Below are positions 19,907 through 28,112 of a stretch of 38,394 nt of DNA, piece after piece. Under the pieces are notes generated by a model. That model was not told the origin of the DNA and did no database searches. It was given only the letters and a program-made list of their open reading frames with translations. The translations under genes were made by a program, and so were the position numbers. How positions within the stretch are numbered: position 1 is the first letter of the stretch; each line of letters opens with the position of its first letter. This DNA comes from a virus: positions 1 through 38,394 of IMG/VR virus record IMGVR_UViG_3300028840_001730. The stretch is one strand, 5' to 3'.

Positions 19907-20207
19907 AAAGACAGAAAAGCTTTATTGGAATGATTATCCAAAAGAGATTACATGCGAATGCGGAGAGAAAGCACATTACATATTTAGTGCGCCGGGAGCA
20001 GTCTGGGTTAACTGGCGACCGGGATACGACGTTGGGTTGGGTCGTCATTTCTCCTCGAAACGGGAAAGGGACAACTATCTCGCTGAGAATAATCTGAGCG
20101 AAGACAGGGATGTGAGTGGACATGAAAGTGCTTCGATGCCCGAAGACAAAGATCACAAGCTGGCATATCTCGCATCCAAAGAGGCCAAACTAAAGAGAGA
20201 TATATGA
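19869..20207 (+). CDS. FmdB-like zinc-ribbon protein (112 aa)
   Basis: Seen: GTG start; REYRCETCGKKTEKLYWNDY then ITCECGEKAHYIFSAP, the FmdB-type ribbon (YRCxxCG ... CxCG). The rest is charged (SSKRERDNYLAENNLSEDRD). Family: FmdB ribbons appear in phages beside terminase and portal genes, with unknown role. Overlaps both neighbours. Confidence 0.78.
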   Translation: MAIREYRCETCGKKTEKLYWNDYPKEITCECGEKAHYIFSAPGAVWVNWRPGYDVGLGRHFSSKRERDNYLAENNLSEDRDVSGHESASMPEDKDHKLAYLASKEAKLKRDI

Positions 20208-22033
20208 AAGACGAGTTTATAAAGAAGTTACAAGCAGAGATAGACCGAGTATGGGAAAGCGAGAGCTATAAAGGTCGTCAGAAAGACATGAACCGTTGGC
20301 TGAAAGAGTATGAAGGCGAATGGTGGAACAAAAAGAAGCTCAAAGACCAAGAATCTCCCATATTCTGTAACTATATCTTTGCCACAGTAGAAACGAACGC
20401 CCCTCTCCTGACGGACAATCGACCTATATGGAGTGTCCGGGCCAGAGAGTCTCACATGCAAGAGTATCTGAACGTTTATAGTAAGGCGCTCGAATATCTG
20501 TGGGATAAGTTAGAACTGGATTGGAAAACATATTTGGCAGTCAAACAGTCTCAGATTTGGCCTGTGGGATTATGGAAGATTCGGTTTGATCCTGATGCGG
20601 AGTTTGGTGGGGAAGTTGCAGTAGAAGTAGACGATCCCCGGACCTTTTTCATCTCTCCTGGCGATACGGACCTGTGGAACTGTCATTACTGTGGAACAGT
20701 CAAACAGCGCACTCTGGCATGGGTGAAATCGAACTATCCCGACAAGTATAAAGATGTCGAGCCTGACGATGATAGCGACAAGAAACTGGACAAGAGCAAG
20801 GCAGAGGATTTTGAGCTTCAAAGTCGAGAGGTGACGATTTACGAGGTTTGGCTGAAAGATGATGCGATTATCGAGCATGTAGTTGACGAGCTTGACGAGT
20901 CGGGTAAACCGACCGGAGAAAAGACCAAGAAAAGAGAAAAGAAATATCCCAACGGTCGATATATTGTCTTTTCCAAGAACAAAGTGAGACTTCAAGATAA
21001 TCCTTCTCCGTTTTCTCATGGCAAACCTTCTTGGATTGCTTTTTACGATTATCAAGTACCCCACTCATTCTGGGGTATTCCCGAACCTCAGCAGATAGAA
21101 AATCTAAACCAAGAGTTTAATGCCCGACTGCAAGATATGGTATGGCATTGTCGCAAGCATTTGCGGCCTAATTATTTAGCCGATGAAGGCTCAGGTTTAG
21201 ATATACCTACCTTGAAAAAAGAACTACCCGAAGGAGACAACGTATTCGCTTGTAACATGTCGGGGGTAGAAAAGCCGCTTAAGCCTGTAGACCCCCCTCC
21301 ATTTGATAAGACACATCAGGACTTAATGGCCGGTATTGGTCAGCTTATTGAAGAGGTATCGGGCGTAACGGACATTTCCAAGGGGATGGCTTCCAAGAAA
21401 CAGAGACAGAGTGCATCTGAGGTAAGTATTCTAATTGAATCTTCCTATACCCGGACTCGTCAGAGAGTACGGAATCTTGAAGCCAGTATCAAACGTGCCG
21501 CCTATTTGATGCTTGAATTGATGCAGCAGTATTATACCGAACCTCGCACGTTTTCGATGAAACGTGACAACGAGATAGAGTTTATGCCCATCAGCAATAG
21601 CCCTTCCTTTTTGCAGGAAGTAAGCAAGCCCGAGCCTCAAATGGGTGAGGCCCCAGAAGACTATGAGCAGCGCCTAACCCAAGATGAAGATTATCAGAAA
21701 ATCATAAAAGAGTTTGGAGACACAGACCAAGTATATGCATCATTTGATATCGAGATTCAAACCAACTCCACTCTACCTATGGACAAGCAGTCTCTTGCTA
21801 ATTTGGCCCTGAGATTGGGTGAAGTGCAGGTGACACCGCTCAGCCCGATTGATATAGAAGCTATTTTAGACATTTTGAGATTTCCAAATAAAGACAAGAT
21901 TTTGAAGAGAAAAAAGCAAGAACAGATGCAAATGCCGGGTCCGGGGCAACCAGCAGGTGTTCCCCCTAACCCGCAAGGTCCTCGGCCACCCGGCGTTCCT
22001 GTTGGAATACAGTTAGGAGGACCCAATGAGTGA
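20204..22033 (+). CDS. Portal protein, P22-like (609 aa)
   Basis: Role (family): dodecameric ring at one capsid vertex through which DNA passes. Seen: N-terminal WLKEYEGEWWNKKKLKDQ and IFATVETNAPLLTDNRPIW; central IPEPQQIENLNQEFNARLQD; the conserved helical part SGVTDISKGMASKKQRQSAS then EVSILIESSYTRTRQRVRNL; and a Pro/Gly/Gln-rich tail (about 580-609) typical of disordered portal ends. Position after TerL and before scaffold and capsid agrees. Overlaps neighbours by 4 and 8 bases. Confidence 0.9.
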   Translation: MKDEFIKKLQAEIDRVWESESYKGRQKDMNRWLKEYEGEWWNKKKLKDQESPIFCNYIFATVETNAPLLTDNRPIWSVRARESHMQEYLNVYSKALEYLWDKLELDWKTYLAVKQSQIWPVGLWKIRFDPDAEFGGEVAVEVDDPRTFFISPGDTDLWNCHYCGTVKQRTLAWVKSNYPDKYKDVEPDDDSDKKLDKSKAEDFELQSREVTIYEVWLKDDAIIEHVVDELDESGKPTGEKTKKREKKYPNGRYIVFSKNKVRLQDNPSPFSHGKPSWIAFYDYQVPHSFWGIPEPQQIENLNQEFNARLQDMVWHCRKHLRPNYLADEGSGLDIPTLKKELPEGDNVFACNMSGVEKPLKPVDPPPFDKTHQDLMAGIGQLIEEVSGVTDISKGMASKKQRQSASEVSILIESSYTRTRQRVRNLEASIKRAAYLMLELMQQYYTEPRTFSMKRDNEIEFMPISNSPSFLQEVSKPEPQMGEAPEDYEQRLTQDEDYQKIIKEFGDTDQVYASFDIEIQTNSTLPMDKQSLANLALRLGEVQVTPLSPIDIEAILDILRFPNKDKILKRKKQEQMQMPGPGQPAGVPPNPQGPRPPGVPVGIQLGGPNE

Positions 22034-22364
22034 TCCTATGCAAACCTTACAGAATAATCGGTCTGTATTTAACCCTGTTGATGCTTCAGTAATGGCGCAA
22101 GAGGGTGAAATCAGCCCGGATATGACGGTAAGAGAATACTTTGCAAAATTAGGCGTTGACGTGGAAGGGCCTGTTTCGCAACTGATTGATATGGCGAAAG
22201 ATCAAATGCAGAAGGCTGATCCACTTAACAAAATGAAGTCTATCGCCGGAGGCCCAACTCCTGGCCCCAAAATGGGACAACCAGGTATAGGACAACCCCC
22301 GCAGATGCCGCAAGGCCGTGCGCCTGAAGCACCTGGTTTGGGTGGACTGATAAAACAACGATAA
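22026..22364 (+). CDS. Hypothetical head-module protein (112 aa)
   Basis: Seen: ATG after TTAGGAGGACCCA inside the portal end. First half folded (DMTVREYFAKLGVDVEGPVS), second half Gly/Pro/Gln/Met-rich and disordered (GPKMGQPGIGQPPQMPQGRA). Position between portal and scaffold suggests a minor head or assembly protein. No family. Confidence 0.65.
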   Translation: MSDPMQTLQNNRSVFNPVDASVMAQEGEISPDMTVREYFAKLGVDVEGPVSQLIDMAKDQMQKADPLNKMKSIAGGPTPGPKMGQPGIGQPPQMPQGRAPEAPGLGGLIKQR

Positions 22365-22374
22365 GGAGCCTTAA

Positions 22375-23139
22375 ATGGCCGATCCACAAGTAGCAGCCCC
22401 GGACCCCGGACAAGCTGCACCAGCCCCAGCTGATACCACTGGACAAGCTGAACCGTTCTTCAAATACGAAGATCAGGTATTTAACACAAGGGAAGATCTC
22501 GAAAAGGCATGGAAGGATAGTTATTTTCGCCAAGAGGACTACACCCAGAAGAGCCAAGCTAACGCTCAACTAAGGAAACAATTTGAGAGCAAAATGAAGG
22601 AGTTGGAGGACCGCGAGAAGAAACATGCGGAGAAAGTGAAGGAATACGAACATTACGATAGGTTCCTTGAGACTAACCCGCATGTGAAGCAACAGCTTCA
22701 GCGCCTACTTCAACAGCCTCAATCTCCCGAAGTTGTATACCAGAGAGCGGAAAGTCTTGTCAACGACAAGACTGGTGAACTGGAAAAGAAACTCCAAGAG
22801 TTCGAGGAATGGAAACATCAACAGGAGATAGACCGGGAAAAGCAAGAAGCTTTTTCCAAACTATCCGGAGAGTATCCAGACTTCGACCCGAATGGGATCG
22901 AGGAGCGCCTAACCAGTTTGCAAGAAGCTAAATTCGAGGACCTTGCACGGATTCTCTACCATGCGGGGAAAGGTGAGCAATCACCCCTGAAGGTAGAGCA
23001 AACGATCACGGACAAACTAAAGAAAAAGGGTGAAACGAAAACACCCGCTTCTCAAGGGTCGCCGCCTAGCGACGAAAAGAAGTTCAAATCTCTTGAAGAA
23101 GCTAGGAATGCGGCTCTGAGAGATTCACAAGGAGGATAG
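22375..23139 (+). CDS. Capsid scaffolding protein (254 aa)
   Basis: Role: guides capsid assembly and leaves or is degraded before packaging. Seen: Ala/Pro-rich lead (1-28), folded segment FFKYEDQVFNTREDLEKAWK, a long charged coiled coil (about 60-165: ESKMKELEDREKKHAEKVKE, ELEKKLQEFEEWKHQQEIDR) and a basic C-terminus. Position directly before the capsid gene with AAGGAGCC ribosome site. No protease domain is attached, so maturation cleavage is not indicated. Confidence 0.85.
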   Translation: MADPQVAAPDPGQAAPAPADTTGQAEPFFKYEDQVFNTREDLEKAWKDSYFRQEDYTQKSQANAQLRKQFESKMKELEDREKKHAEKVKEYEHYDRFLETNPHVKQQLQRLLQQPQSPEVVYQRAESLVNDKTGELEKKLQEFEEWKHQQEIDREKQEAFSKLSGEYPDFDPNGIEERLTSLQEAKFEDLARILYHAGKGEQSPLKVEQTITDKLKKKGETKTPASQGSPPSDEKKFKSLEEARNAALRDSQGG

Positions 23140-23142
23140 TGA

Positions 23143-24087
23143 ATGGCTCTCTCGATTGAAGAGGCAAATGCTGTCTCCCGATATTACTATGATGAGACTC
23201 TAACGCAATCAGCTTATGACGATCATGTTCTGTGGACCAAGATGAAGCAGAACAATCTCGTAAAGGTCAAGGGTGGTACGAAACTGCGCTGGCCCCTGCG
23301 TTACATGCGTCTTGATAAAGCTGATGCTATTGGTGCTCGGGAACAGATTGCTTACGAACAGCTAGAGACGAGAACCGCTGCGGAACTGGATTGGGTATAT
23401 TACCATGCTCAGGCTTTGATTTCGTGGGATGAACGGGTCAAAAACTCTGGCAAACAGCAAGTTGTGGATCTGTTGGCTGATAAAGCGACAGAAATGAAAG
23501 AAGATATGTATTACAGGATGGCGACAGACCTGTGGACCTCCAACCCCAATGGGAAGGGTATTGAAGTCCTTTCAACGATTGTTGGGACTGGAACCTATGG
23601 TGGTTTGGATGATGGTGATGCCTCTACCTGGTACTCTCCGTTTGTCGATGGAACGGCTACTGTGTTGACTCTTTATGGGTCTACTGGTATTTCCAAGCTG
23701 ATTAACGATTGTACCCTCGGTAAGCACCGGCCTACTTTCCATATTACCACTCGGGACTTGTACTCTAAGTTTATGTCCCTGTTTGAAGGTCAGAAAATCT
23801 ACAATGATAACAAACTGGCCGAAGCGGGATTTGACAACTGTAAGTTCCTTGGTGCGACGATTGCTCCCGACTCCTTCACTCCTACGAGTGCTTGGTATGG
23901 GTTGGATATCGATCAGTACGAGTTCTGGGTCCACCCGGACTTTAACTTTAAGCTGAAAGATTGGTTTGAACTGGAACAGGCTGGATTCCCGAATGCTATG
24001 GCACGGGTTATGACTGTCGCTCTGAACCTGACGTGTAAGATGCGCCGAACTTCTGGTAAGTTCACGGCGTTGAATTACGCTAGTTAA
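23143..24087 (+). CDS. Major capsid protein, HK97-fold type (314 aa)
   Basis: Role: forms the icosahedral shell. Seen: directly downstream of scaffold with CAAGGAGGATAGTGA; moderate size; helical spine region with many acidic and aromatic residues (ERVKNSGKQQVVDLLADKAT, EMKEDMYYRMATDLW), and P-domain/A-domain-like parts (STIVGTGTYGG; RPTFHITTRDLYSKFMS). The C-terminal block ends RVMTVALNLTCKMRRTSGKF. There is no N-terminal delta domain. Codon use is biased to frequent codons, as expected for a highly expressed gene, and it has no GCCTAAC motif. Confidence 0.88.
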   Translation: MALSIEEANAVSRYYYDETLTQSAYDDHVLWTKMKQNNLVKVKGGTKLRWPLRYMRLDKADAIGAREQIAYEQLETRTAAELDWVYYHAQALISWDERVKNSGKQQVVDLLADKATEMKEDMYYRMATDLWTSNPNGKGIEVLSTIVGTGTYGGLDDGDASTWYSPFVDGTATVLTLYGSTGISKLINDCTLGKHRPTFHITTRDLYSKFMSLFEGQKIYNDNKLAEAGFDNCKFLGATIAPDSFTPTSAWYGLDIDQYEFWVHPDFNFKLKDWFELEQAGFPNAMARVMTVALNLTCKMRRTSGKFTALNYAS

Positions 24088-24098
24088 GGAGGGATAAC

Positions 24099-24551
24099 AT
24101 GGCTTGGTTGCAAGATAGAAAACGAGGAAGCGCCGGTACCCAGCAGATTAAATGGGATAGTGACGGAACTGGATGGTTGTATGCGTATTCCACCTCGGGT
24201 GCTACGCGGAAGACCAAAATTCGCATTGAGTATGGCCAATATGGATGGTCTGCAACGGCTATTGCGGATACCAGTGATGTCCAACTCTTACAGTATATTG
24301 CTTTTCCCAAGGCTACCTATAGTTCTGGTACTTATGGATGGTATCAGGTTGGTGGATATTGTTCTGATGCGATTATTACTACCACCACAGGTACTGTAGG
24401 TCATGCGGTGAAACTTGCAAGTGATGCGGTTGTAACTACAGGTGCTGCGCCTAGCGGAAATGACAATGAGTTTGGGGTTTTCGAGACTACGGGTTCGACT
24501 GCTACATATGACATTCTCCTGTTCCCTATTCGCATTGACGGTGCTGACTAA
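24099..24551 (+). CDS. Putative capsid decoration/structural protein (150 aa)
   Basis: Seen: TAAGGAGGGATAAC before ATG. Thr/Ser/Gly-rich, beta-rich product with repeated short strands (WLYAYSTSGATRKTKIRIEY; ITTTTGTVGHAVKLASDAV; ILLFPIRIDGAD). Location just after the capsid gene is typical for decoration or head-stabilisation proteins. Many Thr/Ser make it a possible glycosylation target (inference). Confidence 0.68.
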   Translation: MAWLQDRKRGSAGTQQIKWDSDGTGWLYAYSTSGATRKTKIRIEYGQYGWSATAIADTSDVQLLQYIAFPKATYSSGTYGWYQVGGYCSDAIITTTTGTVGHAVKLASDAVVTTGAAPSGNDNEFGVFETTGSTATYDILLFPIRIDGAD

Positions 24552-24556
24552 GGATA

Positions 24557-24583
24557 AGGCTAGCCCCCTCACGGGGGCGGCCT
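24557..24583 (+). terminator. Intergenic hairpin after the decoration gene
   Basis: Stem AGGC-TA-GCCCCC, loop TCAC, GGGGGC-G-GCCT, ending in a GCCTAAC motif (24580-24586). G/C-rich but no T-run, so a weak or factor-dependent terminator or an mRNA-stabilising stem between highly expressed genes. Confidence 0.55.
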
Positions 24584-24602
24584 AACTATAAGGAGGAAAA
24601 AT

Positions 24603-24950
24603 ATGGCATGTACAGTAGTACCTGATGGATACGCTCATAATGCGTATGAATTAAATGCTCATGCAGCCCAAAACCTGAAGATTGTTTACGGTTCATTTGA
24701 TTACGCCGCTACCTATCCTGATGGTGGAGCTACCTTTTCAATATCACAGTTAGCTACTGTGAAAGGTTGTATTATAGAACCTGCGAATGGGTATGTGTAT
24801 CGTTATGTTAGTGGAGTGGTAAAAGCCTATTACGTTGGTGCTCTTGATGCTTCTGCAACTAATACGGTTGCGGAGGCTTTGACGGAAGTTGCGACTGATG
24901 TAAGCATGGCTACGTGTAGTGCAATAACATTCTTCGCATGGGGGTACTAA
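24603..24950 (+). CDS. Small virion structural protein (115 aa)
   Basis: Seen: TAAGGAGGAAAAAT before ATG. Beta-rich product (MACTVVPDGYAHNAYELNAH; GYVYRYVSGVVKAYYVGALD) rich in Ala/Thr/Tyr. Position in the head block suggests a minor capsid or decoration protein. No family recognised. Confidence 0.65.
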   Translation: MACTVVPDGYAHNAYELNAHAAQNLKIVYGSFDYAATYPDGGATFSISQLATVKGCIIEPANGYVYRYVSGVVKAYYVGALDASATNTVAEALTEVATDVSMATCSAITFFAWGY

Positions 24951-24951
24951 C

Positions 24952-25293
24952 ATGGGATTAGGGATCAAAGAGCAAGCTTATTGGTCTACCTATGGGACGA
25001 TTACTACAACGAGTACTACTACGCTCATAGATCCCACTGGTAGCGATTGTGTATACCTGTGTTATGGCGTCATTAATGTGCGAGGCGCATCGACTGGAGA
25101 AACCATTGATCTATGTGCTGCTTCATCGACGACCATCATTTGGTCGGTAGATGCTACGGCAAACAACGTGGGAAACCACGGACTGATCTTTGGCGAGAAA
25201 GGCTGGAGAGTAACATCTGCGGCTGCTCTCTATCTGGTTGTAGATGCTACGCATGATGTGACATTTGCTTTTACAGGATATACGGGAAATTAA
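24952..25293 (+). CDS. Thr-rich virion structural protein (113 aa)
   Basis: Seen: ATG 2 bases after the previous stop region. Opening contains a Thr run (YGTITTTSTTTLIDPTGSD), and the whole product is beta-rich with G-turns. Fits a jelly-roll or Ig-like decoration domain. Ends just before the strong hairpin at 25294-25325. Confidence 0.65.
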   Translation: MGLGIKEQAYWSTYGTITTTSTTTLIDPTGSDCVYLCYGVINVRGASTGETIDLCAASSTTIIWSVDATANNVGNHGLIFGEKGWRVTSAAALYLVVDATHDVTFAFTGYTGN

Positions 25294-25325
25294 TAGTTAG
25301 GCCCTGGCCGTCCGGGGCCTAACTA
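25294..25325 (+). terminator. Long perfect hairpin built from paired GTTAGGC motifs
   Basis: TAGTTAGGCCC (25294-25304) pairs perfectly with GGGCCTAACTA (25315-25325); three more inner pairs (T-G, G-C, G-C) leave the 4-nt loop CCGT. The arms are a GTTAGGC and a GCCTAAC facing each other. No T-run follows (ATCTGAAAAAG), so it may be a factor-dependent stop or RNA-protecting stem. It separates the head proteins from the A/T-rich beta-helix genes. Confidence 0.7.
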
Positions 25326-25346
25326 ATCTGAAAAAGAGAAAAATAG

Positions 25347-25838
25347 ATGGCTGAGTTTTTAGTTTTTATTCGCAATCGTTCAGTAACAACCGATTCTGGG
25401 AATTGGATGGATCAACCAGGGGAATATGAAAGGTTGTGTCTTCGTATAGACCATCCTAGTATCTTGAATAAAGGGCGTTTTTTAACAAAAGAACAAAAAC
25501 TGAAAGCTAAAGAGAAATTAGCTGCAAAATTTGAAGCTGTTGCACGTCCTGGAGATATTATTGATTGTAGACCAGATGGTTATTTTTGTGAACCAGAAGA
25601 GAAAACAGGACACGGATGGGATCACTATAGTTTCGCACTTCTTAAATGCCCTAATATAAATTATCATGAAGCTAAGAAATATAAAACATCATGGATTACT
25701 AGAAATGAAAAGGGGGAAATAACTGTACGCCGGAAACATCGTTATTCTGTAGAGATTCTAAATCTTATAGCTGGGGAAACAAGAGTCATTTCAAATTTAA
25801 TTGACTTTATTATGGACAAGGCTAATGGCGGAACTTAA
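25347..25838 (+). CDS. Hypothetical protein (163 aa)
   Basis: Seen: ATG after AAAAAGAGAAAAAT. Mixed alpha/beta product starting MAEFLVFIRNRSVTTDSGNW, with RPGDIIDCRPDGYFC and a basic segment (YKTSWITRNEKGEITVRRKH). Such 'FLVFxRxR ... PGDII' proteins occur among phage structural genes; function unknown. Codons are more A/T-rich than in the head genes. Overlaps the beta-helix gene by 14 bases. Confidence 0.65.
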   Translation: MAEFLVFIRNRSVTTDSGNWMDQPGEYERLCLRIDHPSILNKGRFLTKEQKLKAKEKLAAKFEAVARPGDIIDCRPDGYFCEPEEKTGHGWDHYSFALLKCPNINYHEAKKYKTSWITRNEKGEITVRRKHRYSVEILNLIAGETRVISNLIDFIMDKANGGT

Positions 25839-26850
25839 ATATTACGTTGATACTGATGTTGTCGGTGGTAGTTCGGATGGTTCGGATTGGGATAATGCGT
25901 ATAGTTCTTTGCAAGCTGCCGAAACCGCAAGAGCGGCCAGTTTAAATGGAGATTGGATTCATTATGTTGTAAGCGGAAGTTCGGCAGATGGTATTACCGT
26001 TATTAACGGCACTACTATGACAACATCCGCAGATTATATTCTAATCGAGGCGGCTTCCGAAACCGGCCATCAAGACAGAGCTGTAGCCGAAGGATGGAAA
26101 ACAGACAGATATAGAATCTCCGGTGCTGATGATAATGCCCTTCTTATACAGGATGATTATGTAAGAGTTAGTGGCCTACAGGTCGAAGTAACCGATATCG
26201 ATGCTGATTATGAATCTCCCATACATGTTTTGGCGATTGCGGCAAGCAATCTTATAAGGATATATGGTTGTAGGCTCAGGGGGAATAATGACGGAACAAA
26301 TAGAAATAGATCACTTACCATCGCAGATGATGACATAGATTTGGAACTGTGGAATACCATCCTGACCGGGTCAGATGGAGCTGCGGGTTCTGTCTCTGTT
26401 TATTTATTTTGTAATACAGCGAAGATTTATAATTGTGTGGTATATGGGGGAACAACGGATGGCATCGCATCAATTGCGGGTACTATAGATGTATATAATA
26501 CAGTTGTTTTTAGTACTGGTGATGATTGGCAGGGTACATTTAATTCAATAAATAACTGCGCTTATGATGATGGAGATTCAACAACTAATGAAGTAGATGA
26601 AACGGGCGGGGTTGGTGATGGTTGGGACGATAATTTTACAAATGCCGCTGGGGGAGATTTCACACTCAAAAGTGGGTCACATTTAATAGGTGAGGGTGCG
26701 GTTGATCCCGGTTCTGGTCTTTTTTCTGATGATATGGATGGGACAACCCGTGGGGCCGCGTGGGATGTAGGAGTATTTGAATATGTGGCAGCGGGTGGTG
26801 GGAGTGCCGTTCCAATTATTTTTCAACAAATGAGATGGCATAGAAATTGA
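25825..26850 (+). CDS. Right-handed beta-helix protein I, putative tailspike/fibre (341 aa)
   Basis: Seen: start ATG 25825 (MAELKYYVDTDVVGGSSDGS) preferred over a TTG at 25801. Strand-turn repeats (LIRIYGCRLRGNN, LELWNTILTGSD, AKIYNCVVYGG, IDVYNTVVFSTG) are typical pectate-lyase-like helix rungs. The end (LIGEGAVDPGSGLFSDDMDG, then DVGVFEYV) matches its neighbour, so the two are tandem paralogues. Inferred role: virion protein binding or cutting surface polysaccharide; catalytic residues cannot be assigned. No GCCTAAC motif. Confidence 0.75.
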   Translation: MAELKYYVDTDVVGGSSDGSDWDNAYSSLQAAETARAASLNGDWIHYVVSGSSADGITVINGTTMTTSADYILIEAASETGHQDRAVAEGWKTDRYRISGADDNALLIQDDYVRVSGLQVEVTDIDADYESPIHVLAIAASNLIRIYGCRLRGNNDGTNRNRSLTIADDDIDLELWNTILTGSDGAAGSVSVYLFCNTAKIYNCVVYGGTTDGIASIAGTIDVYNTVVFSTGDDWQGTFNSINNCAYDDGDSTTNEVDETGGVGDGWDDNFTNAAGGDFTLKSGSHLIGEGAVDPGSGLFSDDMDGTTRGAAWDVGVFEYVAAGGGSAVPIIFQQMRWHRN

Positions 26851-28103
26851 GCAATTATTACATCCGGGATGGAGCTTCAGGTGCTAATGATGGTTCCGAT
26901 TGGACCAACGCCTGGGAAGATATGGATGATATTGTCTGGGGTGAGGGTGGTGTAGAACGCGGTGATACCATTTATATAGCAGATGGGACTTATTTGGGAG
27001 ATACTTTCAATCTTGCTGAGAGTAGTTCTACCTATGTCTATGTAAAAAAGGCGATTTCTACAGATCATGGCACAGATACCGGATGGAGTTCGGGTTACGG
27101 GGATGGGCAAGCAACGTTTACTGGACAGTTTTATTTTACAACGGGATATTGGTACATAGATGGTCAAGAGGGATCGGGCCGTAGTGGACATGGGTTCAAA
27201 ATATATATCTCATCCGGTTCAACGGTTCGATGTGTTTTGGTTAATGATTCTTCTTATGTTGAGTTTTATCATACCGAAATAGAAGGTCCGGGAGAAGATA
27301 ATAGCGACAGTGATGACGATTTAGTTTATATTTATTATGACGCTGATTATTTCAAATTATCTTACTGTTGGATTCATGATACCAATAGAACCTGCTTTTT
27401 CTCTATATATCCGCATCATACAACAATAGAATATTGTGTTTTAGAAAAAAGACATACAAATTCAGAAACCCACGGTTCATTGATATCAATTAATTCATCA
27501 GGTGCGGATGCCGGTACTATTATTAGATATAGCGAGTTTACTAAAAATTATGGCACCGGAATGATTGTAATTAAAGATGCTACGCAAAGTGGATTTGAAA
27601 TATATGGGAACATATTTTACGAAGAGCCGGGAACTTCAAGATACCTTGTTTCAAATGGTATTATTTGCGATACCGGAGGCGATACTACCACAGATGTAAA
27701 AGTTTATAACAATACTTTTGTTAATGTTCAGGATTTGACAGGAAATGCACTTGTAACTTATTGGGATTTCGATTCTGCAACGAATGAGTTTTATAACAAT
27801 ATTTGTTATAACCAGGATAATGCGTACAATACGACGCATGATTATAATTTATGGAATGATAGTGATTTAGCATCTGGAGAAACAAATGGGCAATATTGGT
27901 CTGGCGGAACATCACTTTTTACAGATTATGCAAATGATGATTACACGCTTACTCAAGCTACTGATGCTGGAGATGATACTATAGGTGATGCCTATAACAC
28001 AGACGTGAATGGCAATACTCGCGGTGCAGATGGAACATGGGACCGTGGTGCTTATGAATATGTTAATTCTGGAACAATGAGATTAATTGCAATTATGGTT
28101 TAG
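26847..28103 (+). CDS. Right-handed beta-helix protein II, putative tailspike/fibre (418 aa)
   Basis: Seen: TTG start overlapping the previous stop (TTGA). N-terminus YYIRDGASGANDGSDWTNAW and GDTIYIADGTYLG are standard for beta-helix surface proteins; rungs follow (YVEFYHTEIEGPG, FKLSYCWIHDTN, TTIEYCVLEKRH, FEIYGNIFYEEPG, VKVYNNTFVNVQD). C-terminus NTRGADGTWDRGAYEYV parallels protein I. Role as a glycan-binding or depolymerising tail protein is inferred. Strongly A/T-ending codons. Confidence 0.75.
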   Translation: MSNYYIRDGASGANDGSDWTNAWEDMDDIVWGEGGVERGDTIYIADGTYLGDTFNLAESSSTYVYVKKAISTDHGTDTGWSSGYGDGQATFTGQFYFTTGYWYIDGQEGSGRSGHGFKIYISSGSTVRCVLVNDSSYVEFYHTEIEGPGEDNSDSDDDLVYIYYDADYFKLSYCWIHDTNRTCFFSIYPHHTTIEYCVLEKRHTNSETHGSLISINSSGADAGTIIRYSEFTKNYGTGMIVIKDATQSGFEIYGNIFYEEPGTSRYLVSNGIICDTGGDTTTDVKVYNNTFVNVQDLTGNALVTYWDFDSATNEFYNNICYNQDNAYNTTHDYNLWNDSDLASGETNGQYWSGGTSLFTDYANDDYTLTQATDAGDDTIGDAYNTDVNGNTRGADGTWDRGAYEYVNSGTMRLIAIMV

Positions 28104-28112
28104 GAGATATAA

